The notes: generated from the letters alone by a model not told the origin. Shown: positions 53,630-62,990, counted from the first letter of the stretch. The stretch: DNA of 64,000 nucleotides from Phycisphaerales bacterium (GCA_040217175.1 JAVJNT010000002.1:682001-746000), one strand, 5' to 3'. Numbers and translations are program-made.

Positions 53630-54427
53630 TCAGTTCCAGGTCGCGTTGTTACTAGTTCTTGAGTGAGCCGAAGCAGCAGTAATGCGCGCTAGCCCATAGA
53701 GATTCTGTACCGTGTGGTACCGACGAACCTCGGTTTGAATTGATGTCCAGGTGAACGCACCACGATCACCCTTGAAGTTAGGCGAACAGATTGCTCCGAG
53801 CGTCGACGAGTCTTCGAGCGTCGACTTGATGTCTTCCGCTGCATGAGGCTGATTCGTTCTCGACCACTTGAGTTTCCAAGGCTCTCCCTGAAGCCTGCGC
53901 GCATGGAATGCCACAATCGGATAACCGAAGAGATCCACGCTGCGAATCATCGACGCAGATAAGCTCACGCCCGCTTGCCTGGCAATCGTTGACAATCGAG
54001 CAAGCGACCAGTCTCCGGAAATAGCACGCATCATGTAGTCAGTGGGGAGAAGCAAGTAGGCAGCCAACTGATCTGCCATCGACTCTTCGTCTGCTCCGCT
54101 AGCGACCTGTGCGTATGACCGGAAGTGCCTGTAGTGTTGTGAATTGGGCTTCTTCTCGAGAAGTTCTAGCATTACGTGCCCAATTTCATGAGCAAGCGAA
54201 AACCGCATTCTCGTGTGTGGCGAGTCTTTCCTTAGTCGAATCACGAGGCCATGTTCACCGTTCTCAACACAGCCCCAAGCGGACATGTCGTCTTGTCGAA
54301 TCTCTTTAACACCAAGCCCCTGAGCTAGCTTCTCCAGATCAGTTGGCGTCGAAAGACATCCGTACCGATAGCGCACATAGTTTGCCATCATTTCAAGATG
54401 TCGTTGGATTTCTTTGTGCACCCACAC
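53630..54427 (-). CDS. ImmA/IrrE-family metallopeptidase-like protein
   Basis: This 265-residue protein carries the zinc protease motif HEIGH (residues 80-84) and downstream EESMADQLAAYLLLP with a Glu (about E115) as the third ligand; both fit the ImmA/IrrE family, which cleaves or releases partner XRE repressors. The C-terminal 110 residues are an unassigned domain. The start is GTG at 54427 or 54421 (GAGG lies at better spacing for the latter). It follows the XRE gene at 26 bp and lies 22 bp before nrdJ. Base composition is clearly lower in GC than its neighbours, suggesting horizontal acquisition. Confidence 0.85.
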   Translation of the reverse strand: MWVHKEIQRHLEMMANYVRYRYGCLSTPTDLEKLAQGLGVKEIRQDDMSAWGCVENGEHGLVIRLRKDSPHTRMRFSLAHEIGHVMLELLEKKPNSQHYRHFRSYAQVASGADEESMADQLAAYLLLPTDYMMRAISGDWSLARLSTIARQAGVSLSASMIRSVDLFGYPIVAFHARRLQGEPWKLKWSRTNQPHAAEDIKSTLEDSSTLGAICSPNFKGDRGAFTWTSIQTEVRRYHTVQNLYGLARITAASAHSRTSNNATWN

Positions 54428-54453
54428 ACCTCACCGCCATAAGGCGTTGGCAG

Positions 54454-54948
54454 TTACCGCTTATCTCGCCTGATGCTCGTGTAGATCGACACAATTTCCA
54501 TGTCATCGAGAGCGAACGCGTCTTCGCGCCGCCAAGCAATTACCGATTCAGCCTCGCGCTCGTCACACCAGAGTTCGAACCGACGACGGATCTCCGCCAT
54601 CACGTTCTGACACTGTGCAATTGTGGGAGAGGGCGAGAAGGTATTCAAGACACGAAACGCATTGTCAAATGTATCGAGCAATGCCTGATTGAAGAGATTG
54701 CGGACGTCAGCATTCGTCCACTCGCCTTCCAGCAGCACAGGAAGGCTGATTCCAACCATCTCAGAGAACTTGTGAACTTGCACCAGCCATGTGCTGCCTT
54801 CCTCAAGGGCTCCTTGCTCAATCTGCTCCAACGTCTGAGTGGTACAACCCATGGTGTATGCTGCATCAGCCAAGCTAATGCCACGACGTTGCCGGATTAC
54901 CTTCATCCGGCGACCCATTCCACTGATGCGATTTTGTCGACTATTCAA
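54454..54948 (-). CDS. XRE-family helix-turn-helix protein
   Basis: The 164-residue protein has an N-terminal Cro/CI-type helix-turn-helix (residues about 15-46, MKVIRQRRGISLADAAYTMGCTTQTLEQIEQG), so it should bind DNA as a repressor, then a helical domain possibly for dimerisation or for ImmA contact. The start appears to be TTG at 54948, with AGGAGG seven bases upstream, which strongly supports it. Immediately downstream is an ImmA/IrrE-type peptidase, the typical arrangement of repressor plus protease. It is in a lower-GC segment. Targets are unknown but could include its own promoter. Confidence 0.85.
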   Translation of the reverse strand: MNSRQNRISGMGRRMKVIRQRRGISLADAAYTMGCTTQTLEQIEQGALEEGSTWLVQVHKFSEMVGISLPVLLEGEWTNADVRNLFNQALLDTFDNAFRVLNTFSPSPTIAQCQNVMAEIRRRFELWCDEREAESVIAWRREDAFALDDMEIVSIYTSIRRDKR

Positions 54949-55069
54949 CGATCTGCCTCCTTGCGGATGTTCCCACTCATTTCACACCTCGATCCTTCAG
55001 CGAGCGTTCATGACCGTCCTGGCCCCTCAAACCTCGCCCTAATGAAGCAGCTACCGCGCACCACCGCGG

Positions 55070-55642
55070 TTAGTCCACCTTCGGCAACGTCAACCCCGAC
55101 TGATCCTGATACTTCCCAGCCTTATCCGCGTAGCTCGTCGCGCACACCTGGTCGGCCTTCAAGAACACGAGCTGCGCGATGCCCTCATTCGCGTACACGC
55201 GTGCCGGCAGCGGCGTCGTGTTGCTGATCTCCAGCGTGATCTTGCCGCGCCACTCGGGCTCCAGCGGCGTGACGTTCACGATCAGGCCGCAGCGGGCGTA
55301 CGTGCTCTTGCCGACGCAGATGACCAGGCAGTCGCGCGGGATCTCGAAGAACTCGACCGTCTCGCACAGCGCAAAGCTGTTCGGCGGGATGATGACGTGG
55401 TCGGTGCCCACGTCGTCGCAATTCACCTCGACGAACAGGTCGTCGGTGAATCGCTTGGGGTCGACCACGGTGATGCCGCCGCTCTTGGGCGTGGGCGTGA
55501 AGATCTTGAAGGTCGGCCCCACCCGCACGTCGTAGCCGTAGCTGCTGACACCGTACGAAATCTTACCAGGCCGACGCTCGCCGCGTTCGAACGGCTCGAT
55601 GCGCACCAGTTCCCTGATCTGTTCGTCGCACAGCACGGGCAT
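55070..55642 (-). CDS. dcd: dCTP deaminase
   Basis: dCTP deaminase converts dCTP to dUTP, the first step of dTMP synthesis in many bacteria. The 190-residue protein is a member of the dUTPase superfamily trimer: motifs [44 protein letters not shown], and the catalytic Glu in [10 protein letters not shown] (E138, as in E. coli). Length is normal. GGAAGG precedes the ATG at 55642. With dut and nrdJ in the window it forms part of the thymidylate supply route, and its product dUTP is the dUTPase substrate. Confidence 0.95.
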   Translation of the reverse strand: MPVLCDEQIRELVRIEPFERGERRPGKISYGVSSYGYDVRVGPTFKIFTPTPKSGGITVVDPKRFTDDLFVEVNCDDVGTDHVIIPPNSFALCETVEFFEIPRDCLVICVGKSTYARCGLIVNVTPLEPEWRGKITLEISNTTPLPARVYANEGIAQLVFLKADQVCATSYADKAGKYQDQSGLTLPKVD

Positions 55643-56104
55643 CGCGGTTCCTTCCCTGTTTGAGACCCACCACCGCCGCGTGAGGTCCGAGCCACCCAGC
55701 CGGACGCGTTCATCGGCGTCTCCACTCTACCCACTACAACGTGTAGCCGCAAGACTTTTTGACCACAAGATGCAGTATGGATATCCTGTCGCTCACCCTG
55801 CAATCTCGCTAAATCTCGCCCCAAAACGCACTTACGCCTCCTCCACACAGCCAACCGACAACACAAGCGCCATTATTCAACAGGTAGTGGTTCTGGGAAA
55901 CGCGTATACATCATGCTGTGTCAAACGTGAAATTCACGCGAAATTCGCGCGTCTTGGTCCGTCAGGGTGCCGATCGACCACGATTACCTTTCGAATACCA
56001 AACAAAGAGAGCCTATCCTCGGAGTTCGCTGCCGGCCAGGTGCAGCAATCCCCCACGGCGCTCGTAGAGTCTGGGCCCAGCCCGAGAACGCCGGAGATCG
56101 CCGC
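55643..56104. other. Divergent intergenic region between dcd and the FlgI-like lipoprotein gene
   Basis: This 462-bp region has no convincing gene. It is AT-richer between about 55740 and 55960 and contains the two overlapping 13-bp palindromes listed separately, plus a TATACA (55905-55910) that could be a -10 element for the rightward gene. It should hold promoters for both dcd and the FlgI-like gene. Confidence 0.6.
55926..55949. promoter_or_regulatory. Two overlapping 13-bp palindromes, likely operator pair
   Basis: CGTGAAATTCACG (55926-55938) and CGCGAAATTCGCG (55937-55949) are both perfect palindromes with the core GAAATTC, offset by exactly 11 bp, one helical turn. The two differ only in the flanking T/C and A/G pair. 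They lie in the dcd/FlgI-like intergenic region, about 155 bp before the FlgI-like start and 285 bp before dcd. The bound regulator is not identified. Confidence 0.7.
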
Positions 56105-58141
56105 ATGTCCACTCGCACGCCCTCGCCCCGCCTTGCCAGCCTCCTGACCGCGCTGGCGCTGCTCGGGATCGTGCTCGCCTCGGTCTCCGGCTGCAAGAGC
56201 AAGGGCCGCGTGGTCAGCCCCGGCGGCGGCGTGGTCGTGCCGTTCGACGGCCCCAGCGTGCTCCGCGGCACGGTCGGCGCGTCAGCCACGCTCATCGGCG
56301 TCGAGCCCACGCTCGTCTCGGGCCTGGGCATCGTGGTGGGCACCAAGGGCCAAGGCGGCCCGCTGCCCCTGGCCGTGGAGGCCACCGTCATCCGCCAGCT
56401 CGCGTTGCGCGAGGGCGCCCGCGGCATGGACATGTTCGAGGGCACGCCCTTCGAGGGCGAGAGCCCCGAGAGCTTCATCCGCCGGCCCGACGTCACCGTC
56501 GTGGCCGTGCTGGGCCTGGTCGCCCCCGGCGCACCGCAGGGCTCGACCTTCGACGTGCTCGTCTACGCCCTGAACAACGAGGAACTCACCGGCGGTAGCC
56601 TCTGGCGCACCGACCTGCGGCTGGGCCGCCCCACCGTGCAGGGCGGTCCGGCCACGCGGCTGGTGGGCTTCGCCGAGGGTCCGGTGTACGTGAACCCCTT
56701 CGCCGCCGGGCCGCGCGCAAACCCGACCCAGGGCCGCGTCATCGGCGGCGGCACCATGACCAACCCGCTCGAGCTGGCCATCCGCCTCAACGTGCCCAGC
56801 CCCCGGCGCACGAGAGCGATCGCCTCGCTCATCAACAGCCGATTTGGCAACAGCCCGGTCGACCGCGGCGATATCGCCAGCGGCCGGCTGACGGGCCAGT
56901 CCGACGCGACGACGTCGCTCGTCACCGTCAGCATCCCATGGAGCTACAAGGACCGGCCCGAGGAGTTCCTGCGGCTCGTTGCCCACATCAATCCCGACGC
57001 CCAGGGACGCGAGGAGCGGTACGTCGGCCGCTACGTGCGCGCCCTGCAGGAAGAGCCCGGCTCGGCCGACCGCCTCGCCTGGGCGCTCGAGGCCCTGGGC
57101 CCGGTGTCGGTCCGCGGGGCGACGTCGGTCTCGTCGCTCTACGACTGGCCCGAGATCGCGCCGCGCATGGCGGCCCTGCGCGTGGGCGCCAGGCTTGGAG
57201 ACCCCAACGCCGAGCGCCCGCTCATCGCGATTGCGCGCGGCGACAACGAGGCGTTGCAGATCGAGGCGCTCGGCCTGCTGGGCGAGCTCGGCACCGGCGC
57301 GATGATCGACGCCACGCTCCAGGACCTGGCGGCCTCCGGCAGCGTCTCGGTGCGCGTGGCCGCGTACGAGGCGATGGTCAGGCGTGCCGGCATGCGCGAG
57401 TTGCGCGCCATGCGCGAGCGAACCAGCCTGCGGCCGGGCATGGACCCGGTGCTCGTGATGAGGCAATGGAGCGAGTTCGCCCGCACCAGCTTCCGCGGCA
57501 GCCTCGCCCAGGGCCTGCGGCGCGACGTCATGCCCGGCGGTTTCATGGTCGACCGCGTTCCCATCGGCGAGCCGCTGATCTTCCTGCGGCAGCAGGGCCA
57601 GGCCGGGCTGGTGCTGTTCGGCCCCGAGTTGCGGATCGAGCCCGGCGCCGTGCTGCGGATCAACGATGACCTGATCCTCGCGCGCCCGGAAGTAGACGAT
57701 CCCGACTTCGATCCCAACGGCTTCGACGTGCGGGTGCGGTACCGCCACATGCCGGCCGACTGGTTGGTGACGGTGCCCGACGCGCCCGCGAGCCTGCACG
57801 AGTTCATCGAGTTCCTGGCCACGAAGCCCACCGTCGAGCGCCCGATGGGCGGGCTGGGCATGGGCTTCGGCTCGATCGTGTCGGTGGTCTCGAGCCTGCA
57901 GGAGGTCGGGGCGGTCAAGGCGCAGTGGCAGGTCGAGCGGAACATCCTCCGCGAGAACGTCGATCGCTCGACCCGCGGCGCCATCGCCGATCGGCCCGAA
58001 CTCGAGGGCGATGCGCCGGGCGAGGGCGACCCCCTCCAGCGGTTCATCCAGCGGTCGATCCGCGGCGAGGAAATGGACGAGGCGACCCTCGACGAGGCGG
58101 GCGAGGCGATGGGCGACACGCCCGTCGAGCGCGAGGGCTGA
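56105..58141 (+). CDS. FlgI-like (P-ring) lipoprotein with HEAT-like repeats
   Basis: The 678-residue precursor has a lipoprotein signal peptide (lipobox SVSGC, C30). Residues about 45-280 resemble the flagellar P-ring protein FlgI: SGLGIVVGTKGQGG, APQGSTFDVLVYALNN, ELTGGSLWRTDLRL, GRVIGGGTMTN and RTRAIASLINSRFG. Residues about 330-440 contain alpha-helical HEAT-like repeats (AERPLIAIARGDNEALQIEALGLLGELG). A further beta-rich region and an acidic C-terminus follow. The ATG at 56105 has GGAG upstream and leads into the signal peptide. No flagellar gene is in the window, so it may serve a different secretion or envelope ring. Confidence 0.75.
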   Translation: MSTRTPSPRLASLLTALALLGIVLASVSGCKSKGRVVSPGGGVVVPFDGPSVLRGTVGASATLIGVEPTLVSGLGIVVGTKGQGGPLPLAVEATVIRQLALREGARGMDMFEGTPFEGESPESFIRRPDVTVVAVLGLVAPGAPQGSTFDVLVYALNNEELTGGSLWRTDLRLGRPTVQGGPATRLVGFAEGPVYVNPFAAGPRANPTQGRVIGGGTMTNPLELAIRLNVPSPRRTRAIASLINSRFGNSPVDRGDIASGRLTGQSDATTSLVTVSIPWSYKDRPEEFLRLVAHINPDAQGREERYVGRYVRALQEEPGSADRLAWALEALGPVSVRGATSVSSLYDWPEIAPRMAALRVGARLGDPNAERPLIAIARGDNEALQIEALGLLGELGTGAMIDATLQDLAASGSVSVRVAAYEAMVRRAGMRELRAMRERTSLRPGMDPVLVMRQWSEFARTSFRGSLAQGLRRDVMPGGFMVDRVPIGEPLIFLRQQGQAGLVLFGPELRIEPGAVLRINDDLILARPEVDDPDFDPNGFDVRVRYRHMPADWLVTVPDAPASLHEFIEFLATKPTVERPMGGLGMGFGSIVSVVSSLQEVGAVKAQWQVERNILRENVDRSTRGAIADRPELEGDAPGEGDPLQRFIQRSIRGEEMDEATLDEAGEAMGDTPVEREG

Positions 58142-58275
58142 TAACCCGCCGGCGTGGGCCCAAATGGGGCCGAAGAATCCCACGTCTCTGAAGGTCGGGG
58201 GCCGATACTGTGGGCTCGGGCGGCAGGATGCCAGCCCGGTCCGCGGCGACGCGGACCATGGCGACAGGAGGTCTG

Positions 58276-61200
58276 ATGCGGCTTGCCAAGCTGACGCTCA
58301 ATGGGTTCAAGTCCTTCGATGACCGGACGGAGTTCCACTTCGACGATCCGGTGACGGGCATCGTGGGCCCCAATGGCTGCGGCAAGAGCAACGTGGTCGA
58401 CGCGCTCAAGTGGGTGCTGGGCGAGCGGAGCAGCAAGAGCCTGCGCGGCAAGGAGATGCTCGACGTCATCTTCGCCGGCTCGGCCGCGCGCAAGCCTGCG
58501 GGCATGGCCAGCGTCACGCTCACGTTCGAGAATCCGCTGCTGGACGAGGCGCCAAGGACGACGGTCTCCGAGGCCCAGCCGCTCGCGATCGACGCGACGG
58601 AAGACGAGTCGAGCGACATCGACGACGAGCCGGACGCCAACAGCGTGCTGGCCGACCGCCGCACGGTGCGTCGCGGCCTGCCGGTCGACACGGACGTGGT
58701 TGAGGTCGAGCGGCGGCTGTACCGCGACGGCGGTAGCCAGTACCTGATCAACGGCAAGCGGTGCCGGCTCAAGGACATCCGCGACCTGTTCCTCGATACC
58801 GGCGTGGGCGCCGACGCCTACTCGATCATCGAGCAGGGCCGCGTCGACGCGATGCTGCTGGCCAACCCGCAGGAGCGGCGGACGATCTTCGAGGAAGCGG
58901 CCGGCATCGCGCGGTACCGCCAGCGGCGGGTCGAATCGGTCCGCAAGCTCGATCGGGCCGAGCGCAACCTGGCGGTCACGCGCGAGCAACTGGCAAACAC
59001 CGAGCGTCGGCTCAAGATCGTGCGCGGCCAGGCGGCCAAGGCGCGGCAGTTCGTCGAGCTCGACGCCGAGCTTCGCGCCTGGCGGGCGTCTCGCGCATTG
59101 AGCCAGCACGATGCGCTGACGACCGCGGTCGAGCGCATCCACGCGGACATGGAGGGCGCTCGCGCCCAGCGAGACGCCGCCGAGGCCGAGCTGAGCGCCC
59201 TCGAGAAGGAACGTCAGGAAGCGGACCTCAAGCGGCACGAGGCGGCTCAGGCCGTGCGCCGGGCCGAGGAAGAGCTTGCCGAGGCGAACCAGGCCGTCGA
59301 GCGGGCGCGGCACAAGAAGGAACTGGCCGAGCGATCTGCCGGCGAGGCGCTCTCTCGCCTGGACGCCGACGGGCAGCGGCTGGCCGAGGCGGAGCGGGCC
59401 GCCGAGCAGGCGGAAGTGCAGGCCGATCGAGCGGCCGAGCGCGTCGCCGCGGTGGCCGAGCAGCTTGCCGACGCGGAGCGCGTGCTGGAGCAGGCATCGC
59501 AGGCACGCCAGCGGGCGCAGCAGGAGGTCGCCAGCAAGCGTCAGGCGCACGCCGAGAAGCGTCGAGAGGTCGAGCGCATCGAGCGTGACCAGCTGTCTGC
59601 TCAAGGCCGCATCGAGGAAGAACGCCGCCGGGCCGATCAGCTCGCCGAGAAGGCGCGACAGGTCGAGGCGGAGCTGGCGTCGCTCGATGAAGAAGCCGAC
59701 CGCGTCGTGCAGCGCCGCGATGCGGCGCGGGCCGATGCCGAGAGCCACGCCCAGGCGCACGGCGAGCGCACCCGCGAGGCCGCGGCTCTCGAGTCGGATG
59801 CGTCGTCGCTGGGCGAGGGCCGGGCGAAGCAGTCGGGCGAAGTGAAGTCGCTCGAGGAGCGGCGGCTGCGGCTCGAGACGCGGCACCACGCGGTCGCGGA
59901 GGTGCTCGCCTCGCGCGAGGGGCTGGGCCAGCCGGCGCGCGACGTGCTCGAGCGCGCCGCGAGCGGCGAGGGATTCTCGACGGTCATCGCGCCGCTGGCA
60001 GAATTGATCCGCGTGCCGATCGAGCATGCGCCGCAGGTGGAGGCGGCGCTGGGCTCGCTGCTGTCGGCGTTGGTCGTGCCTTCGATGGACGCCATGCCCG
60101 GGCGCGAGGAGCTGGCGACGCTGACCGGTCGCGTCAGCTTTGTGCCGCTGGGGCTCGGCGTGCCCGCGACGGCACAGCGGCCCGACCATGCGGCATTCGA
60201 GGCGATGCGCGCATCCGGGCGGCTCTTGCCGCTGCGAGAGGTCGCGGGCGTGGACGAGCGGGCGTGCCACGAGGCCGGCGTCGATCCGACGTCGGTGTCG
60301 GGCCTGCTCGACGTGCTGCTGCACGATTGCTGGCGGACGGGGGACATCGAGTCGGCGGCGCTCCTGAGCGCCGGGCCGATCCGCGGCGCAACGATCACCG
60401 ATGCCGCCGCCAGCGTGCTACGGCATCCGGGCGTGGTGAGCGCCGGGTCACTGACGGCGGGCGACGGCGAAGGGCAGGCCGTGGGCGTGCTGCAGCGACG
60501 GGCCGAGCTCGAGCAGTTAACGGCGGATCTCGCGCAGGCGACCACCGAGTTGGAGCGCGCCCAAGCGGCGCTGCGCACGCTGGACGCCAAGGCGGGCGAT
60601 CTCGCCGAGCGACAGACGGCGTTGCAGCGCACGCTGAACGACCTGGTGCAGTCGAGGCTGAAGGCCGAGGGCGAGGCCGAGCGTGCGGGCGATGCGCTGG
60701 CGCGGCTCGACCGCCAGCGACAGCGGGCCAGGGACGAACGCGAGACGGCGGCGGCGAGCGGCGAGGCTGCGGCAAGGCAGGTGGTTGAACTCGAGGGCAA
60801 GCTGGCGTCGCTGGCGAGCATCCTGGAGGACGAGCGCGGCGCGCTCGAGAAGCTCGAAGCCGGCGCCGAGCAAGCCGAGAAGGACGCGGATTCGTTGGCC
60901 GAGGCGTTGACCGTCGCGCGCGTGTCGGCGAGCACGCTGGGCGAGCAGATCGGGGCGGCAAGGCGCGAGGCCGCGAGCGTGCGCGAGGCGGCGGCCAAGC
61001 ACCGGGCGAGCCAGCGCGACCTGGCGACGCACGTGCAGCGGGCCAGCGAGCAGGCCCAGGCCCATCAGAAGACGGCACGCGAGGCGGCCGAAGAAATCGA
61101 GACGCTGCAGGAGCGGGCGGAAACGCTGCGCGGCGGCATCGACGGCAAGCGGACCACGCTCCATGCGGCCCAGGAGGCGGCGCTGGGCCTCGAGCGGAAG

Positions 61201-62283
61201 TTCGACGCGGCGCGGCGGAGCGCGGGCGATATCGACAAGGCCTGGCACGATCTCGAGCTTCGCGGCCGAGAAGCGGACATCCGGCTCGAGAACCTCGTGC
61301 AGCGAACGCTGGACGAGGATGGGCTGGATCTGCCCGCCGAGCTGCCCGGATATCGCGAGGCGCTGCACGACGAGGAACACGGCGTGATGCGCGGCGTGGG
61401 CGACCGGGAGTCGGGCGAGGCGATCTCGACGCTGAAGAAGTCGATCGACAAGCTGGGCAGCGTGAACCTGTCGGCCATGGACGAGGAAGGCCAGCTCGCA
61501 GGCAAGAACGAGCAGCTCGCGGTCCAGGTCGAGGACATCGACAACGCACGGATTCGCCTGGAGACGCTGATCGAGCAGCTGAACGAGGCCAGCCGGCATC
61601 GCTTCGGAGACATGCTCGAGCGTGTGCGCGAGAGCTTTGCGGGCGACGACGGGCTGTTCCGCCAGCTCTTCGGCGGCGGACGGGCCGAGATCAAGCTCAT
61701 GCCGCTGGTGCGCGAGGTCGACGGACAGAAGGTGGTGACCGACGAGGTGGACTTGCTCGAGAGCGGCATCGAGATCGTCGCGCGGCCGCCCGGCAAGCAG
61801 CCTCGCTCGATCAGCCAGCTGAGCGGCGGCGAGAAGGCGATGACGGCGGTCGCGTTGCTGCTGGCGATCTTCCAGAGCAAGCCGAGTTGCTTCTGCGTGC
61901 TCGACGAGGTCGATGCGGCCCTCGACGACGCGAACGTCGACCGGTTCAGCCGCGTCGTGAAGCAGTTCAGCGTCAAGAGCAACTTCATCGTCATCACGCA
62001 CCACAAGAAGACGATGGCGATGTGCGACCGGCTGCACGGCGTGACGATGCAGGAGCGCGGCGTGTCGACGCGGGTCGGCGTGCGGTTCGACCAGGTCGGC
62101 GCCGATGGACGGCTCAGCGCGGCGGCGGTGGATTCGTCGGCGAAGCCGGCCGAGCAACACGGGAAGGGCAAGCCGAGGCTGCGTGACGCCCTGGCGGGCA
62201 TGAAGCGCGGTGAGGCGGCCGAGGTCGACGCGGCGGAGCCCGCGGGCGCGGACGAGGCCGAGATGGCCGAGGCCAACGCGTGA
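58276..62283 (+). CDS. smc: SMC chromosome-condensation ATPase
   Basis: SMC dimers with ScpA and ScpB compact and segregate the chromosome. The 1335-residue protein has the N-terminal ATPase with Walker A GPNGCGKSN (residues 31-39), coiled coils rich in Glu/Ala/Arg (about 190-530 and 720-1090), a hinge (about 540-700) and the C-terminal head with signature LSGGEK (1182-1187) and Walker B with catalytic E1211 in LDEVD. An unusual acidic insertion occupies about 91-140 in the N-terminal head, before VEVERRLYRDG. AGGAGG precedes the ATG at 58276. The stop overlaps gmhA by 4 bp. Confidence 0.95.
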   Translation: MRLAKLTLNGFKSFDDRTEFHFDDPVTGIVGPNGCGKSNVVDALKWVLGERSSKSLRGKEMLDVIFAGSAARKPAGMASVTLTFENPLLDEAPRTTVSEAQPLAIDATEDESSDIDDEPDANSVLADRRTVRRGLPVDTDVVEVERRLYRDGGSQYLINGKRCRLKDIRDLFLDTGVGADAYSIIEQGRVDAMLLANPQERRTIFEEAAGIARYRQRRVESVRKLDRAERNLAVTREQLANTERRLKIVRGQAAKARQFVELDAELRAWRASRALSQHDALTTAVERIHADMEGARAQRDAAEAELSALEKERQEADLKRHEAAQAVRRAEEELAEANQAVERARHKKELAERSAGEALSRLDADGQRLAEAERAAEQAEVQADRAAERVAAVAEQLADAERVLEQASQARQRAQQEVASKRQAHAEKRREVERIERDQLSAQGRIEEERRRADQLAEKARQVEAELASLDEEADRVVQRRDAARADAESHAQAHGERTREAAALESDASSLGEGRAKQSGEVKSLEERRLRLETRHHAVAEVLASREGLGQPARDVLERAASGEGFSTVIAPLAELIRVPIEHAPQVEAALGSLLSALVVPSMDAMPGREELATLTGRVSFVPLGLGVPATAQRPDHAAFEAMRASGRLLPLREVAGVDERACHEAGVDPTSVSGLLDVLLHDCWRTGDIESAALLSAGPIRGATITDAAASVLRHPGVVSAGSLTAGDGEGQAVGVLQRRAELEQLTADLAQATTELERAQAALRTLDAKAGDLAERQTALQRTLNDLVQSRLKAEGEAERAGDALARLDRQRQRARDERETAAASGEAAARQVVELEGKLASLASILEDERGALEKLEAGAEQAEKDADSLAEALTVARVSASTLGEQIGAARREAASVREAAAKHRASQRDLATHVQRASEQAQAHQKTAREAAEEIETLQERAETLRGGIDGKRTTLHAAQEAALGLERKFDAARRSAGDIDKAWHDLELRGREADIRLENLVQRTLDEDGLDLPAELPGYREALHDEEHGVMRGVGDRESGEAISTLKKSIDKLGSVNLSAMDEEGQLAGKNEQLAVQVEDIDNARIRLETLIEQLNEASRHRFGDMLERVRESFAGDDGLFRQLFGGGRAEIKLMPLVREVDGQKVVTDEVDLLESGIEIVARPPGKQPRSISQLSGGEKAMTAVALLLAIFQSKPSCFCVLDEVDAALDDANVDRFSRVVKQFSVKSNFIVITHHKKTMAMCDRLHGVTMQERGVSTRVGVRFDQVGADGRLSAAAVDSSAKPAEQHGKGKPRLRDALAGMKRGEAAEVDAAEPAGADEAEMAEANA

Positions 62284-62861
62284 TCGAGGCCTTCGAGAAC
62301 GCAAAGCGGGCGCTCGAGGCGTTTCTGGCCGATGGGCGAAACATTACGACGCTCGACCTGGCCGCCGACGTACTGGCCGAGTCGCTGGCCGAGGGTGGCA
62401 AGGTCCTCGCCTGCGGAAACGGTGGGTCGGCGTGCGACGCGATGCACTTCTGCGAAGAACTGACCGGGCGGTTTCGCAAGGATCGGGCGCCGCTGGCGGC
62501 GGTGAGCCTGACCGACGTGGGGCACGTGACCTGCGTTGCAAACGACTACGGCTACGACGAGGTGTTCGCGCGCGGCGTGCGGGCGTTAGGGCGCGAGGGT
62601 GACGTACTCGTCGCACTCAGCACGAGCGGCAACTCGGCGAACGTCGTGCGAGCGGTTGAGGCAGCGCGGGAAGAGGGCCTCCGGACGATCGCGCTGCTCG
62701 GCCGCGACGGCGGAAAGCTCGCGGGCGTGTGCGAGCTCGAGTGGATCGTGCCGGGCGTGCCCGTCGAGGCGCCGACCTCCGATCGAATCCAGGAAGTCCA
62801 CATGCTCGTGCTGCACGCGCTCGTCGAGGGCGTGGAGCGGCGGCTCTTCGGCGATTCCTGA
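62280..62861 (+). CDS. gmhA: Phosphoheptose isomerase-like protein (SIS domain)
   Basis: GmhA converts sedoheptulose 7-phosphate to the first intermediate of ADP-heptose, used in lipopolysaccharide core. The 193-residue protein has the SIS fold with GNGGSACDAMHFCEEL (about 47-62; usual GNGGSAADAQH), LTGRF and LSTSGNSANVVRAVE. The His and Glu that ligate zinc in GmhA are visible in HFCEEL. The start is GTG at 62280, overlapping the smc stop as GTGA, so translation is probably coupled. A general sugar-phosphate isomerase role is also possible; no other heptose genes are in the window. Confidence 0.85.
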   Translation: MIEAFENAKRALEAFLADGRNITTLDLAADVLAESLAEGGKVLACGNGGSACDAMHFCEELTGRFRKDRAPLAAVSLTDVGHVTCVANDYGYDEVFARGVRALGREGDVLVALSTSGNSANVVRAVEAAREEGLRTIALLGRDGGKLAGVCELEWIVPGVPVEAPTSDRIQEVHMLVLHALVEGVERRLFGDS

Positions 62862-62962
62862 GCAGTTTTCGCCAGGGCCTGTTGGATAGTTCGACGCCGT
62901 TGTCCACCGGTGGCCATCTGAGGCCATCGATGGCCATCTTCGCGCATTCGCGCGGTTTGGTG

Positions 62963-62990
62963 TTGGGAGCGCACCGTTTTGTGATACATT
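62963..62990 (+). promoter_or_regulatory. Candidate promoter for the tandem secreted EF-hand genes
   Basis: TTGGGA (62963-62968) and TACATT (62985-62990) are separated by 16 bp, located 65 bp before the ATG at 63055 in an otherwise gene-free gap after gmhA. Confidence 0.35.

Noticed and set aside
55905-55910. TATACA as -10 of the FlgI-like gene
   Set aside because: No acceptable -35 lies 16-18 bp upstream, so it is only noted in the intergenic description.
62941-62990. Sigma-54-like GG-N10-GC before the 63055 gene
   Set aside because: It keeps only the GG and GC dinucleotides; the surrounding bases differ from the TGGCAC and TTGC consensus, so it is not called.
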